64,000 bases of DNA from Paramecium tetraurelia (GCF_000165425.1 NW_001799466.1:1-64000), one strand, 5' to 3'; positions 35,942-48,045 are shown, numbered from the stretch's first letter. Translations and numbers: made by a program. The notes: generated by a model from the sequence alone, not told the origin.

Positions 35942-37181
35942 TCAAATCTTATCACCAGCAGCTTATCTTAAGGCAAGCTATTCTCTAAGAGTTCTTAAAG
36001 CTTTGTTGACTAAACCAATTGTATCAGATACGACTTGTCTATCAGAATCTCTATGATAGATTATTAAATTAAGATAGATACCTGGCAGATCTGGCATCAG
36101 CATAGTCTTTGGCAGCTTCTTCACATTGAGTCCATCTGTCGGTTCTTCTCTCATGGAGTAATTCAAGTCTTTGATTGGTGTTATCCAAGGAGGCTTCAAC
36201 TTGTCTGATGATATCTGAAACACTTGCGAAATCAGATTCAGCATTTGCTAATTCAGATCCAGCCACTGTGAGGGCGATGACCAAGAATTTTCTTGTCTTG
36301 TTGTAGGCTTCGACTCTCTTGTCTTCTGCAAATCTTTGTAAACTCAAGGAATCACTAACTTCATTGATTAATCTGTCGAATAAATCAACGACTCTAGAAT
36401 CATTTAGATAAGTTCTTACTTTTGAATTGTGCTGTCATCAAACTTAGCCTTGCTTGAAATTTGACTCAATAATTTCATGACTGGAACATATCTCAACATG
36501 TGTTTTGAGTGTGACAATTTTCTCTATGATTCCTTGATGTGCTTCTAGAACAATGAAATGTGTTCTGATGACAATTCCTTGACTTATTGGGTTGCTTTCT
36601 TTTAAACTAAGGAGGAGGTGGCTTCGACATTGGCTTTAATGATGTTTCTGGCTTCGGTCAAAACGGCAATGGCTGTGTTGTGATCAGCTGCAATTTCTTC
36701 GAAATCGGCATGTTGGGCAGCTCTTTCAGCATCCAACTCATCGATTTCCTTTTGATATCCTAAAACCCTTAGAATTGTTTTAAATACCTTTGACTTCTGC
36801 TTTCTTTGCTGTGACCAATCCTGTGATGATTGCTCTTCTTGGATACAAGTCACCTTCAAGTCTGGCTTCGAGGGAGATTCTCTCAGAGTCAGTGTTTGCA
36901 ATGTCTTTATCATAAGCTGATATGTCGACATTGCATGAATCTTGGAATTCTCTGTTCTCAGCGTCGTCCTCTCTCTATTCCTATTAATATCTGTCTTCCA
37001 AGTCTGATAGGGTGTTCAACAATCTGTCTAAGGGATCTCCTGTTTCCAATTGGAGGTAGATTGTGTCGAATAAGGTTCTTCCAAATGGTGTGGCATCAAT
37101 CCTATGAATCAATTAGATGTATTCAGTTTCTGTTGTGGCAAATGCTGCACAGGCAAGAACTAATAACAATATCGTTTTCAT
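35942..37181 (-). CDS. Trichocyst matrix protein (TMP)
   Basis: Four exons, introns of 28, 26 and 31 nt, 384 residues. There is a clear signal peptide (MKTILLLVLACAAFA) followed by two long helical segments of heptad type with evenly spaced Ala, Leu and Glu/Asp, separated near residues 195-220. This is the layout of Paramecium TMP precursors, which are proteolytically split in dense-core granules and crystallise into the trichocyst body. Codon use is less AT-rich than that of its neighbours, with Gln mostly CAA and many C-ending codons, as expected for a highly expressed gene. A related gene lies at 38421. Confidence 0.9.
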
Positions 37182-37579
37182 TAAATAAAATATTATCTTC
37201 CTGTATTCTCATTGTGATCATTTCATCGATTAGCCGTTTTGAATTTATTGCAGATTATACTACACACAAACGGATTACGAAATAAATATATTATTAAATA
37301 TTCTCGTCATCTCAACCTTCACCTACTGTCCTAATAAACTATCCCTCTTTTGCCTTCCAGTTATCAAAACAACCTTCTAATTTATTTTGAAAACCCTTCA
37401 CCGTCCAAATTTCTCTGATTTTTTCTGTGTTAATTTAATCTTATAATAGTATCAGAAATCTATTATTATAAATAGAAATATTTTAAAATGCTAGAATTAC
37501 CCAGATATTAGTCGAGAATTGATTGAGCACAATTAATATTCTAAACAAATATTTAAATAGCAAAATTTAATTCTTTTAG
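37182..37579. other. Intergenic region between TMP and E2-like genes
   Basis: About 400 bp of divergent upstream DNA. It includes a weak open frame starting at an ATG near 37487 that ends after a dozen codons. I see no RNA gene or repeat here. Confidence 0.4.
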
Positions 37580-38275
37580 ATGCAGCAATCAATACAAGAG
37601 AGGTATTTGGAGTTGTTAAAGAAATTTAAGGAAGAGCAAAGCGAAATAATCGCCAACATCAAGGAATTGATTTAAGAGAAGGATGTTGATTTGGAAGGAT
37701 TCAGGGAATAAATTTTAAATATACTCTAATTGTAATTCAAAGGATAGAAGTTGCTATTTGCAACACAAACAAGAATAGCTAATGAGCTTAAAGAGTTTAA
37801 TTCCCAAAAATTAGATCACATCAAAGTATACAGACTGAAATTCGATGATTGTCTATTAAGCAACATCTTAATTATACTCATGAAGGGCTAAGTGGGAACT
37901 CCCTATGAAGGCGGCATCTATAGCTTTATTTTGAAGTTCCCTGAGAACTTTCCATTTGCTACTCCTGAGTTCAGAGCACTGCTTCCCATCAAACATCCCC
38001 ACATCTATCCTAACCTGAGACTCTGTACTCCTACAATCAACGAGTATTACGAAATCCAATAGTACAGTCTCCTGGAATTACTCTAATCGTGGTATGCTAT
38101 TTTACATAGAGAACCAAATAAGTTTTCCTTAGCTAATTGCGAAGCTGCTGAACAATATACTGATGAATTCATAAAACTCTAGGCAGAATTCAGTTCCATG
38201 GAAAACCCAGTTATGAAGTTGTTCAAGATTTAAGATCATGACGAAGAGGAATTAGAATTGTTTATGAGCCTTTGA
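37580..38275 (+). CDS. Ubiquitin-conjugating enzyme (E2)-fold protein
   Basis: 231 residues in one exon. A helical N-terminal extension of about 75 residues precedes a UBC domain with GTPYEGGIYSFILKFPENFP, FRALLPIKHPHIYP and LCTPTI. The cysteine in LRLCTPT lies where the E2 catalytic Cys is expected, about eight residues after HPx. The conserved Asn of HPN is His here (HPH), which in E2s helps stabilise the reaction intermediate, so activity may be altered. It is not close to UBE2M by motif, so a link with the UBA3 gene 2 kb away is not supported. The ATG directly follows a TTTTAG, which could mark an upstream 5' intron. Confidence 0.8.
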
Positions 38276-38420
38276 TATTTTATGAGAATTGTATTCATAG
38301 TTTATGTGATATCCCCAATCTTACTCTGATTACAGACTACTCCATTTTCATCCATTATGGGAATATAGGAAGTTATTAAATACATAATTCGTTTTTGAAA
38401 AACATTATTAAAATAAAATA

Positions 38421-39626
38421 ATGAAGCACATTCTTGTGTTGGCTTTGATCGCATTCACATATGCTACGACCTTGACAGAGATGTCAGACAGACTTTCTCA
38501 ATATGGAGATCATCCCTTCGGAAAGTCTATGGTCAATCTGGTTACTGTTAACATGAAAACTGGTGGTTCCCTCAATGAATTGAAATAACTCTTACAACAA
38601 ATCAAGGACGAACTCATCGCTCTCACTCAATTGCAAGATTCAGAAAATGCCACTTTCACTCGCAGAAGTCAAGTTGATTTGGCTAAATTACAAGCCACCC
38701 TTGAATAAGCATCAGCTGATTTAGACAACCAAAGACAAGAGCAATCAAGCTTGAGCAACGAATTGGCTACTCTGTAAACTAGAGTGAAGGAGGGTATTCA
38801 TATAATTTTTATATTTGCAGATCAAGCCGCTTTGGACAGAAACGGTAGAGGAAGTGGCGATGCTCAATCCAGACTTGATGCTGAAAATGCTGACTTTGCT
38901 ACCAAGTACTCCGATTACAATGACGCCATCTTAGCATGTAAGGAAGCACAAAGATTACTATTGAACTTAAGAGGTGAAGGAGCATCTTTAATTTAACTTA
39001 CGTATCCCTCCTCTTTAAATACCAATTTAGTTAAGATACAAAGAGCAACCTCATCTAAACCAAGGAGAACTTCTAAAAGATCAAAGAAATATTGGAAGCT
39101 CACACCAAAAAGAGCTCTTTGACCCTCTTCCAACCCATCATTGAAGGACTCGCTGAAATGACCACCAAAGTCAATCCAGAAACCTTGAACAATGTCCTTA
39201 GTTTGGTCGCTCGTCTTATCACAGCTCTTCAAGAAGGTCAAGATCAATTGGAGTCAAATCACAAAACTCAAGTAAATCCATGCAATTCATATTAACAAGG
39301 TTGAGAATTTAACCAGGTTGGGTGATGATTTGAAAAATGAAAAGTAAACCTTATAAGTTTCATTTGGCTACTGCTAACAATAGACTCAAGGAGATTTAAT
39401 CAAGATTGAACGAATTAGACGGATTGATCAACATCTCAAATGCTTTAGTTGAGGTCACACAATTAAACATTCAAGATGCCACCAAGATCAATGAATTGGA
39501 AGATGCAGAATACAGTAATTAAAAAGTCAGCAGGTATCCCTTCTTATCCTATTTCTCTATAGATAAACTGAAATCGATATAGTTGATAGATTAATTGAAT
39601 ACATCAATTAAAAATTGTCAGAGTGA
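38421..39626 (+). CDS. Trichocyst matrix protein (TMP), second gene
   Basis: Six exons. Introns of 27, 29, 28 and 29 nt are clear; a fifth of about 40 nt near 39343-39382 is needed to keep frame and is less certain. The product has about 350 residues. It has a signal peptide (MKHILVLALIAFTYATT) and two long helical heptad segments, as in the TMP family. It shares the relatively GC-rich, C-ending codon use of the TMP gene at 35942. It is destined for the regulated secretory pathway and trichocyst matrix. The two TMP genes are divergent and flank the E2-like gene. Confidence 0.85.
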
Positions 39627-39712
39627 TTCCATACAATTATATCAAAAATATCATTATTAATTATAATGTTGTTTTACAAGAAATAAAAGTTATAAAATAA
39701 AGCAGTCAAAAC

Positions 39713-41304
39713 TCAACTTAACATTTCAACATTGTTGCATGATATCAATTTTTAACCAGGGCCCTGAATTGGAAGTTGCACTGGCGAAACCGAAAAATCA
39801 TCTTCAGTATCATCTAAATCTGACTCCTCATAAAAAATGTTAAGGAGAGCTTCCCTCTTCAAGCTTCCTGAATTTTCCTCCTTTATTCTTCTATAACACA
39901 GAGAGATATCAGGCTTGGATAATTAAATATTTATATGCAGCATTATTTGTTCGAATTTATCCAAGCTGATTTCTTAGTCTTATGCAATATCATACTACCT
40001 TAACGTGAAATGAGATTACCTTATTGAATAATTGTATAATTGATATTGAATTCAACCTTATCCGCGCGATCAGAGCATTCAATATAGTATCCACTTTGGA
40101 CTATTCTTGTTACTTCGATCTTGCAGGACTCATGTCCTTTGAGTAAGATTAAAGTGCCTATCAAAATTATCGATTTACATTGTTTACTTAATTTTATCCT
40201 AACCAAAACAACACACATTGTAATGGTATAGAATCTGAATTGAAATGACTCAACTGACCAAAAATCAAATGAGCATCCTCTGATGTAAACTGTTTATCAA
40301 TTGAAATTAGTAATAGTTCAAGATCTTTAATTTTAAGTTGATTTCCAATTGAATTATTTTAAATTAATTAATTTATGTTCAATTTTCTCATTTTAATGAT
40401 ATTTTTGATTTGCATGATTATTTATTGAAAGTTCTGATCCATCCTTTTAATTGGGTTTTATCGAAATATGTTATGACTCAAAATATCGATCCAATCTATT
40501 CTTTCTTTTTCATTGATTTATAAACAATTCCGAATAAATGATTTGCTTATATCACTAACTTTTGGTTACTTAGGAAACCTCAGAGGTTGCTCTTAGATTT
40601 CTTTAAGTAATTAAGAAGTTGTCTCATGATACCAAGGAGCTACTCAATAATCAGGTTCTTTTTACTTGCACCATATAAACATTCGTAAAATAAGATTCCT
40701 ATAGACCAAATGTCACATTTATTTGTATAACTACTATTTTATTGGACCTGTGGACTCATATACAAAGGTGTCCCAACACGTGAATTCAGCATCCTCTATT
40801 TGGAAAATTGAGTTGCCATACCAAAATCTCCAAGTTTAAATACTCCATTGCTATTCAAGATATTTTCGGGTTTGATATCTCTGTGTACAATTCCATTCTT
40901 CAATAATATTTGGTATCCACAAAGGATATCATGTAAAATTCTTATGGCCTCCTACTCCTCCAATTGTTTTTGCTTCAATATCTACCTTAGATCCCCTTAT
41001 TAACAATATTCTTAGATAAGATAATAGTTTTGCTGGTTTTCACAAACATCAAGTAACCTCACTATGTTTTTCGAATGAAGTTTTCTCAAAATTGTCATTT
41101 CATTGGCCAAAGCCTACAGTTAATACGATTATCTTATAATACAAATAGATGTTACCCTGCCAAATTTGCCTTTTTCATGATTTTTATGGCGACTTCTCCT
41201 TAAGTACTTTAGTTTATGCCTCTGTAAACACACCCAAAACTGCCCTTTCCAATTATATGATTTGTGTTATAGAAATAATGTTCGATGCTCTTGTCCTATT
41301 ACAT
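39713..41304 (-). CDS. Protein kinase with C-terminal EF-hand (CDPK-like)
   Basis: Five exons; introns of 29, 26, 30 and 25 nt leave exactly 493 residues. The kinase domain starts close to the N-terminus: IIGKGSFGCVYRG, VAIKIMKK, VHRDIKPENIL, GDFGMA, GTPLYMSPQ and CDIWSIGILFYE. The usual APE glutamate is Gln, common among ciliate kinases. After subdomain XI a helical region leads to an EF-hand, FNKYDIAQDQEISLDKFEQIM, near residue 390, and weaker EF-like sequence before it. The tail is acidic (DDTEDDF). The layout suggests calcium control as in CDPKs, but with fewer intact EF-hands. If introns are ignored, the kinase seems truncated and the 3' part looks like a separate gene. Confidence 0.75.
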
Positions 41305-42093
41305 TGGCAGATATTTTTACTATATATAATATAAAAAACAAAAGTAAATTAGATTTGAGTAACAAGAAAAACGTATTCAATAAACAATCAACCCCCCTTT
41401 ATTGTTATTGCATTACTAATACTACAGAATCTATGAAACAACGATAAATAGTTTGAATTTCTTGTTGATTTCAGAATAACCTTTCGAACTTGAAATTTTG
41501 TCAACAATAATAAAATAGAAATAATAGATTATTAAATATTCATCATTTTAGTTATTTACATTATTCGAGCATTACCTAGACATTTCTTAATCCTGCCCAA
41601 TATCCTAATTTTAATAACTGTCATTCTAATAAAATGTCATGTCATAAATTAAATCATAATAATTAAATAATAAATATTAATTATCATTGTAATATGTTAT
41701 AATTAATTAATCATTATGTTATAATTTTAGAGTTGGCAAATCAATATTTGTAAATTTCAGTCTTATTTTAATAACAATCATTTTAACTAATCCATTAATT
41801 ATAATATTGTAGAATTTTATCAAACAATCCTAGCTATGAATTCATAATATTTAAGCAAATAATAACCTATTGAATTCCTAATAGTATTATATACTGGATC
41901 CATTTTAATCATAAATATTTATCATTTATTTATAAATTATAATATAAGATCCTTCAACATATTATATTATCGAATAATATATGCCTTTTCTAGATCTGTA
42001 GTGTTATGATTAGGTATATATATTTTTGTGAAATGAGCCTTATTATAATTCTATAAAAGAAATTTATAAATAAAAAATTAATAATATTTTGGA
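41305..42093. other. AT-rich intergenic stretch
   Basis: About 790 bp between the divergent kinase and Ser-rich genes, with many short A/T runs and no supported gene, RNA or repeat. Two short open frames at the kinase end overlap its promoter and look like chance. Confidence 0.5.
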
Positions 42094-42450
42094 ATGGACA
42101 GAGATGATTTGATAATTTCAGATCTGATTCGCAAGGTCGTGAAGACTAATTCTCATTAAAGCAACGAACCTGAAATGGAAGAGACTAAGGAAGGTGGCGA
42201 CACGAATACTTCTGTATCTGAGGAGGAGGGTGAAGAACACTAATCAAGTTTAATGGATTACACATTTGAATCTGGTCCAAGTTTAAATTTCATTACCGAA
42301 TACTCGTCAGTGATATGGCAGGACGGTTTGATGATCAGTAATTAAAGTTCAGATTCTTCCAGCTCAAGCTCAAGTTCAAGTTCGAGTTCTTCATCTGAGA
42401 GTGAGGATGATGAGGAAAGGAAAGAAAACATGTCTGTATCAAATTCTTGA
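42094..42450 (+). CDS. Acidic Ser-rich small protein, 118 residues
   Basis: A single exon. The N-terminal 30 residues are mixed, followed by Glu-rich segments (EETKEGGD, SEEEGEEH) and then a run of about thirteen serines with SESEDDEERKE after it. The Ser run is encoded by mixed AGT, TCA and TCT codons, so it is not a pure codon repeat. Ser runs followed by acidic residues are typical casein kinase 2 targets and occur in nuclear proteins. No fold is expected. Confidence 0.6.
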
Positions 42451-42831
42451 ATGATATATATATTATTTTATCAGCTTTTATCATGCAAAAACAGATTCAT
42501 TATGGTATCTGTAGATTTTACTCAATTCCAGCAAATATGATTGCAATGGATATTACAGTATATTGATGTGTATATATAATGTTTCAAAGTTCAATTATCA
42601 TTGAGCAAATTGAATTGGAAGCTATTGGAAGCTATTTGAAGTTATATGAGTGTGTAGATTAGAATTTTACTATCCTTATGTTTAATAGAAATAGTTTAAG
42701 ATCTAGATGATTTTTAGATGATTTAAATGAATTTGATGAAGATTAGAAGTCTCACTATTAAAATGCATATTAAATTTGGCTTATACCAATATTTGAGCAG
42801 CATCCTATTTAAATTTTTTAATTTTTAATTA
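42451..42831. other. Intergenic stretch with a short direct repeat
   Basis: About 380 bp without a supported gene. At about 42613-42640 the sequence TTGGAAGCTAT occurs twice in tandem, followed by a degenerate third copy. This is too small to call a regulatory element. Confidence 0.35.
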
Positions 42832-43361
42832 ATGGAAGGTGGTGGAGCTGTTTAATAAGTTGTCGTGATTGATAAGATATAAATATTATTGAATAAGATT
42901 TCTGCATATAACAATTTAGCAGAGAGCAAGGGAAAAGGAATTTGTCCAAATATTTTTATAAGGTAAAAATATTTATAGCATTCCTAGGCAGCAAGATATA
43001 ATGGAGAAATTATTGATTCTGCAAAGCATGGGAGTGAATGACGAGATATTTGTGATGGGGTTTATTTTGGTCGATCGACTGACAACAATGAACGAGTTTT
43101 ATCTCAACCGAAGAAATATTTACAAGTATCTACTAACAATTATGTTTGGAAAGCCTTCTTATGACAGCCTTGATTCTGTGTCTGAAGATGTATGACGATA
43201 ACCAAACAGTTTCTAACACCTACCCAATCATTTTTGAAACCAATAGAGTGAGCCTTAAGAAAATGGAGAAAAAATTCTTGAAGCTGACAAAATATCAACT
43301 GTATGTGAAAACAGAGGAATTTTACAATTACAGAGCGCGGTTGCTAAAATTAAAAGAATGA
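42832..43361 (+). CDS. PHO80-like (P/U-type) cyclin
   Basis: Three exons, introns of 25 and 28 nt, 158 residues. The cyclin box is recognisable: VMGFILVDRLTTMNEFYL, then LLMTALILCLKMYDDNQ, and SLKKMEKKFLKLTKYQLYV. The order and the YDD and LxxME blocks match PHO80/cyclin-P proteins, which pair with PHO85-like CDKs in phosphate and cell-cycle signalling. The box is preceded by about 55 residues and ends near the C-terminus, as in the small members of the family. Confidence 0.8.
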
Positions 43362-43414
43362 ATTGTTTGCACATAACAAAACACTCCATTTACAGACATA
43401 AATTATATAATAAT

Positions 43415-43775
43415 TCATTTAATATATTCACTTAATTACTTTTAATTTTTAATACGAATTTCCAACACCTTAAGATAGCTTTCCATATTTTAAGTGCCTC
43501 TGCTAATGGCTTTTATATGTTCTGTATGAGCCTCTATTAATCCTTCAAATTCCACATATTTCATGTCTAATTTGTTGATTTAATTAATAATATCATCAAC
43601 TTCTTGATCCAATGCCACTAATTAATTGATAGTTTCCTTTTATTATTCATTCAATTTCTTTTCAAGGACATTTACTATTTCTTCAGGATTCTTATCTAGA
43701 TTAATGATATCATCATTATACTAAACTTGCTAGATTGAATTCTTATTCTAATGATTAAAGTATTTCTGAGTTCAT
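43415..43775 (-). CDS. Small coiled-coil protein, 109 residues
   Basis: Two exons with a 31-nt intron; spliced length fits. The whole protein is helical with heptads (EEIVNVLEKKLNEQQKET, VDDIINQINKLDMKY). The size and character recall small subunits of BLOC-type or spindle/kinetochore complexes, but no signature is specific. It is divergent from the secreted coiled-coil gene, with 38 bp between the ATGs, and convergent with the cyclin gene. Confidence 0.6.
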
Positions 43776-43813
43776 AAATGTAATATTTTATATATTTATC
43801 GTTTTTTAATTGG

Positions 43814-44955
43814 ATGATTAAATAAGTTATATGGGCATGTCTATTATTAGCATGTATAGCAGTAGAAGATGGCCGTTATTTCGAATATATGGAGGTAAAT
43901 ATCCATATGAGTATGATCAATAGATCGACAAAGATGATTTCGGCAAGACTTTGATTGATACATTGGAAATTAATATCTCAGGTGGACAATCATTGGAGAA
44001 AGTAGTTGATTTAATGCGTGATTTGGAAGGTTAAATAGACACTGAATAAAAGGATGATGACATTACTAATCAATAATTTTAAAAGAAATGTGATGAAGTA
44101 TAGACATATACTTATTTATAGGATTTGACTAATTAAGACAGCGAGATCAATTAAACATAACTAGCAATTGTAGAGAAATAAGGCAAATTGGATGAATTGA
44201 AGAATGCATAATAAAGAAAGAAATAAATTGCTAATGCTAAGGATTAATGGTTGAAATAAATTTAAGAATTAATATCTTAGAAATAAACTATAAGAAATCA
44301 AGAATAAGATAGGTATGAATAAGAGATGAATGAAAATTCATATGTTATTTCTGTGATTTCTGAAGTTAAAAAGAAATTTACTTTAAGTGGAATAAATTTG
44401 ATTTAAATTAACAACCATGAGTCATTGATGGATGATCTAGAGAATGCTGTGGATGAAAGTAGGAATTTCAGATAGAATACAAGATATTAAGAATTGTTTG
44501 GATTATTTGTTTAAGTTGCAGCCAAAGTCAAAAATGAGGGTGCAGATAAATTGAAATCCTTGTGTGACTAATTATTAATCAATGTTTCTGACAATATGTC
44601 TTTAGTAAGAAAGTAGGAAGATAAAAGAAAGGAAATATTTGAAAAGGAGATTTCATCTTTACAAAAGGATTTATAATTAGTACAAAGTGATAAATCAATG
44701 ATTGATGCAGGATTAGAATAATTAAATAATCAGATCTCTATGGGATAAAACGATTTGACAGATTACAATGCCAGAATTGAGAGCAAAAAATAAACTAAGG
44801 AAGATAGAAGAAAAGAATGCTCTTAGGCTGCTTATGAATACAAGTCAAGTAGAGAGTAAAATGATAGAAAGAGATAATTAGTTTCTCAAGTTATCGGATT
44901 ATTCAGTGCTAATTAGAGGGAATTTAAAGAATATCTGAGAATTAGAAACGATTGA
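43814..44955 (+). CDS. Secreted coiled-coil protein, TMP-like
   Basis: Two exons with a 29-nt intron, 370 residues. A hydrophobic signal peptide (IWACLLLACIA) is followed by two heptad-rich helical halves with Cys residues spaced along them (KKCDEVQ, SLCDQL, KECSQ). This resembles trichocyst matrix proteins, but codon use is AT-rich with many TAA/TAG glutamines, unlike the highly expressed TMP genes at 35942 and 38421. It may be a minor or divergent dense-core granule protein, such as a trichocyst tip or cortical component. Confidence 0.6.
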
Positions 44956-45819
44956 GATTTATAAGTCTAAAATATTTCTATTATTTTAATAAGTACTAAT
45001 TGATATTAATCTAATAATGATCATCTGTGGTTAGAATCTCAATATTATTCTTGGTTTCATCCTATCATAATTTTGTTATAGGCTATTATTAAATTCCTAA
45101 AATAATTAACCAATTATATCAGATGCTTTTTATAGCCTTATAGCATCATTTATTAAAATAATAACGAAAATCTAAGAACTCTTGCTACAAGTAACCAACC
45201 TCATAAACCATTCCTATTATCTTATATATAATGAAATATATTAGTTTTAAAAGATCTATATTATTAAAACTCTACATAGATTTGTCCTTTAATATTTCAA
45301 AATTATGTTAAAAAATTCATAAAAAAAATAAAATTGCTTTAAAAATGTTACTATGGTTTCACAAAGAAGATGAGACCCTTCATTAATTTAGATTTGTAGT
45401 GAATTATTAAAATTAACAATATTTATGGAAGTATATAAACAGTTATAAAGACTAAACTTATTAATTAGTCTGGTTAATCAGGATAATGATTGTTAAATGA
45501 GTGTATTAATTTATTGAATAATCATAATTATTAATTTATCTATTTAAGATGTTTATAAACAATACAAACTATTTGCTAATGGGATTATGTTCAAAAGATC
45601 TAATATATTGCATACTCAATCAATCTAAAATTCCAACAATTGTAAATTTGATTACTTTAACCATTCTAATATGTAAAGAATCACATCTTTATTCAAGTTT
45701 AACAATTATTGAAGATCAAATTTCGAACTTCTCACTCTGAAATCATCCTCTCATTTATCTATAACATTATATCCATAACATTATTTGGAACTTAATCCAT
45801 TTGGTAAGCCTACTATGTT
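44956..45819. other. Probable 5' exons of the histidine kinase gene, unresolved
   Basis: Hydrophobic, coding-like segments occur here, for example 45003-45120 and 45549-45740, similar in character to the membrane segments at the N-terminus of the paralogue at 48234. I could not join them to the kinase with convincing introns. The kinase therefore probably starts upstream of the ATG used in the next entry. Confidence 0.35.
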
Positions 45820-47271
45820 ATGAACATATTCCAAAGGGTCGATTGCTATTTTCTTGCTTCCTTTCCAATTATAATTTACTAATTAGTCCTAGAAGTAATT
45901 GAATATCAAGTGATTGAACCAAAGACACTTGGCTTTTAAGTTTCTTCAGCTTCAATCATCTTTATATTCTAGTTTTATAGTTTTTTCTAATAAAATGATG
46001 TAACTTCGGTTGCAGAATAAGTTATCATCAAGTAATTATTGGAAAATAGTTATATAAAGATTTTCACAAAAAATTTAGAAGATTTAACACCCAATATATT
46101 ATTAAGTCAGAACACTTCGGCTTAAACCATTTTCACCACTCGAAATAAATTCGAAAACTAGGAATTAATTCCGAATTCAGTGAACAAGGAACTTAAAATT
46201 AAAAGTTTTCTAAATAGCGACATCCAATTAGAGGAATCAGCTGACTCAGAAATAGAGAGTCCAAATAAATACCAAACCTTCAAAAACCTGAGGGATTTTA
46301 TCATTAGTTTTGTTTCAAATTAGTAAACTTAAAATACAGATAATTTAATTGTAGCTTCTGAAATTGACATAGATTCTGGTAAGAAACAAAAGTTCAAGGT
46401 TATTATCAATACAGAAATTCAAAGGTACTACATAATAGCCTTTATCAAAATCGATTCTGCTATTGTAAGAAAATAACGTAATTCAATAGCAAAATTCAAA
46501 ACAAGATTGGCCAATAATTTTACTCATAAGTTAAAAACTTCTCTTAATTCAACACTAGCATATTTATCAAATGCTACTAATGATAGAAATGTAGATAAGC
46601 ATGTCTTATAATCTTATATCCATCCCTCATACATTCATTCAAAAATATAGTTATATTAAGTATAAGATTTACTCGATTATCTCAATAAAGATTAAGATTA
46701 AATTGGATTGCAAGTAACCAAATTTAACCTTCAGTAATCTCTAAGTTAAATATATGAATTTATCGAGTATTAATGCAAAGTTAAAAATATTACTGTTAAA
46801 TTTTTGATAAATGGAAATGATTGGAAATTGCAAGAAAAGTAAACTTCAATATATAATTTTAGTTAATTTTATCTTTATTCAGATTGTCAAAAATTTGAAA
46901 GGGTTTTATTCAATTTAATCAACAATTCATACAGATTTGCTCCTTTAAATGGAGAATTAACAATTGATCTAGTCTATGATTCTGCAAATAATAAGTTACA
47001 TGTAAAAATCAATGACAGCGGAGAAGGAATACCAGAAGATTAACTCAATTTAATAAATACTCATGCATAATTATAAAATAAGTTTAATGTTACTAATAAA
47101 TATGTATCTGCTAAAAATAAGTCTAAATTTGGATTAACTTTGCAGATCACGAATAAATTAATATATATGTTGAGTGATTCAAACTGTTCCTTGTAAGTCA
47201 AAAATGATAAACAATAAGGAGGATGTAGTTTTGAGTTCTTTATTATTATTAATTCTACATCCACAGAATGA
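45820..47271 (+). CDS. Sensor histidine kinase with intact ATPase domain (copy 1)
   Basis: One clear 24-nt intron (near 46839-46862), at least 475 residues. Two hydrophobic segments lie in the first 65 residues and more probably lie upstream. The H-box FTHKLKTSLNST is at about residue 234, with the phospho-accepting His. The ATPase domain has the N-box LFNLINNSYRF, the G1 box INDSGEGIP and a G2-like SKFGLTLQI, and ends in the strand GGCSFEFFI. So it should bind ATP and autophosphorylate. It stops at TGA 47269-47271, and a receiver domain follows in a second reading unit. Eukaryotic histidine kinases are usually hybrid; this one looks split. Signals and partners are unknown. Confidence 0.8.
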
Positions 47272-48045
47272 ATAGTATACTCGAAAAAGTACTCTAATTA
47301 TATTAAGGAGTCTAAACAATCGTCAATCAGGTAACAAAATAAAATAAACCGTTCTTCTAAATCCTCTTCTTAAAGATCAATTTTGACTAGGAATCAATTC
47401 TTTGATCCAATAGAAGATGAACCAAAGCCTCTAAAGCCTAGATTGTCGAGAACCTATTAAATTCACGAGTCACGATATTAGAATAATCAAATAAAGAGGC
47501 CAACTCTATCCGGCATACGGGATCTGTAATTATCTCATGTACTTGATCCGATCAATTTAAATGGAACCCCAAATCATCAGGACAATCGTTTCATATTGAT
47601 AGTGGATGATGAACCCTTTAATCATAACACATTAACTCTAATGCTTCAAAAATTGGGTCACAAATAATTCCTATATAGTTTTAATGGATAGGAGTGTATT
47701 GATAAGGTTAAGCAAAATCCCTTGGGCATAAAGACTATTTTTATGGATTTAGATATGCCAATTATGGGTGGATTGCAAGTAAATAATTGATATATTAGAC
47801 AGGCTACTTAAATACTGATTAAGATGATGACTGAGGGGAAAATAGACTATATACCAATTATAGGTTGTACTGCTCATGACGATTTTGAGACACAAATAAA
47901 ATGTCTGAAGATTGGGATGGCTCACGTGGTGACTAAGCCTGTTTTTATAAAGAGCTTACAGGAGGCTTATCGATAGATTAGAGAAGAACAAATAATCTAA
48001 GAACATCGTAGTGTTTAAATTTCAAATTCATTAGATAAATATTGA
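47268..48045 (+). CDS. Response-regulator receiver protein, overlapping the kinase stop
   Basis: The ATG (47268-47270) overlaps the kinase TGA (47269-47271). After seven codons a 19-nt intron (47289-47307) and later a 24-nt intron restore one frame of 244 residues. The first 110 are a basic Ser/Gln-rich linker. The receiver domain follows: ILIVDDEPFNH, the phospho-acceptor Asp in IFMDLDMPIMGG, the Thr in IIGCTAHDD and the Lys in VVTKPVF. It is nearly colinear with the fused receiver of copy 2. It may be separately translated, or the product of readthrough of the TGA, because the linker frame is also open directly after the stop. Confidence 0.65.

Noticed and set aside
36830-37285. 151-residue plus-strand ORF
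   Set aside because: It lies antisense to the trichocyst matrix protein gene, whose signal peptide, introns and family sequence are clear on the minus strand.
40021-40218. Separate small minus-strand gene starting at 40218
   Set aside because: Reading the kinase frame through a 30-nt and a 25-nt intron gives an EF-hand and an exact codon count, so this region is the kinase's 3' end in another frame.
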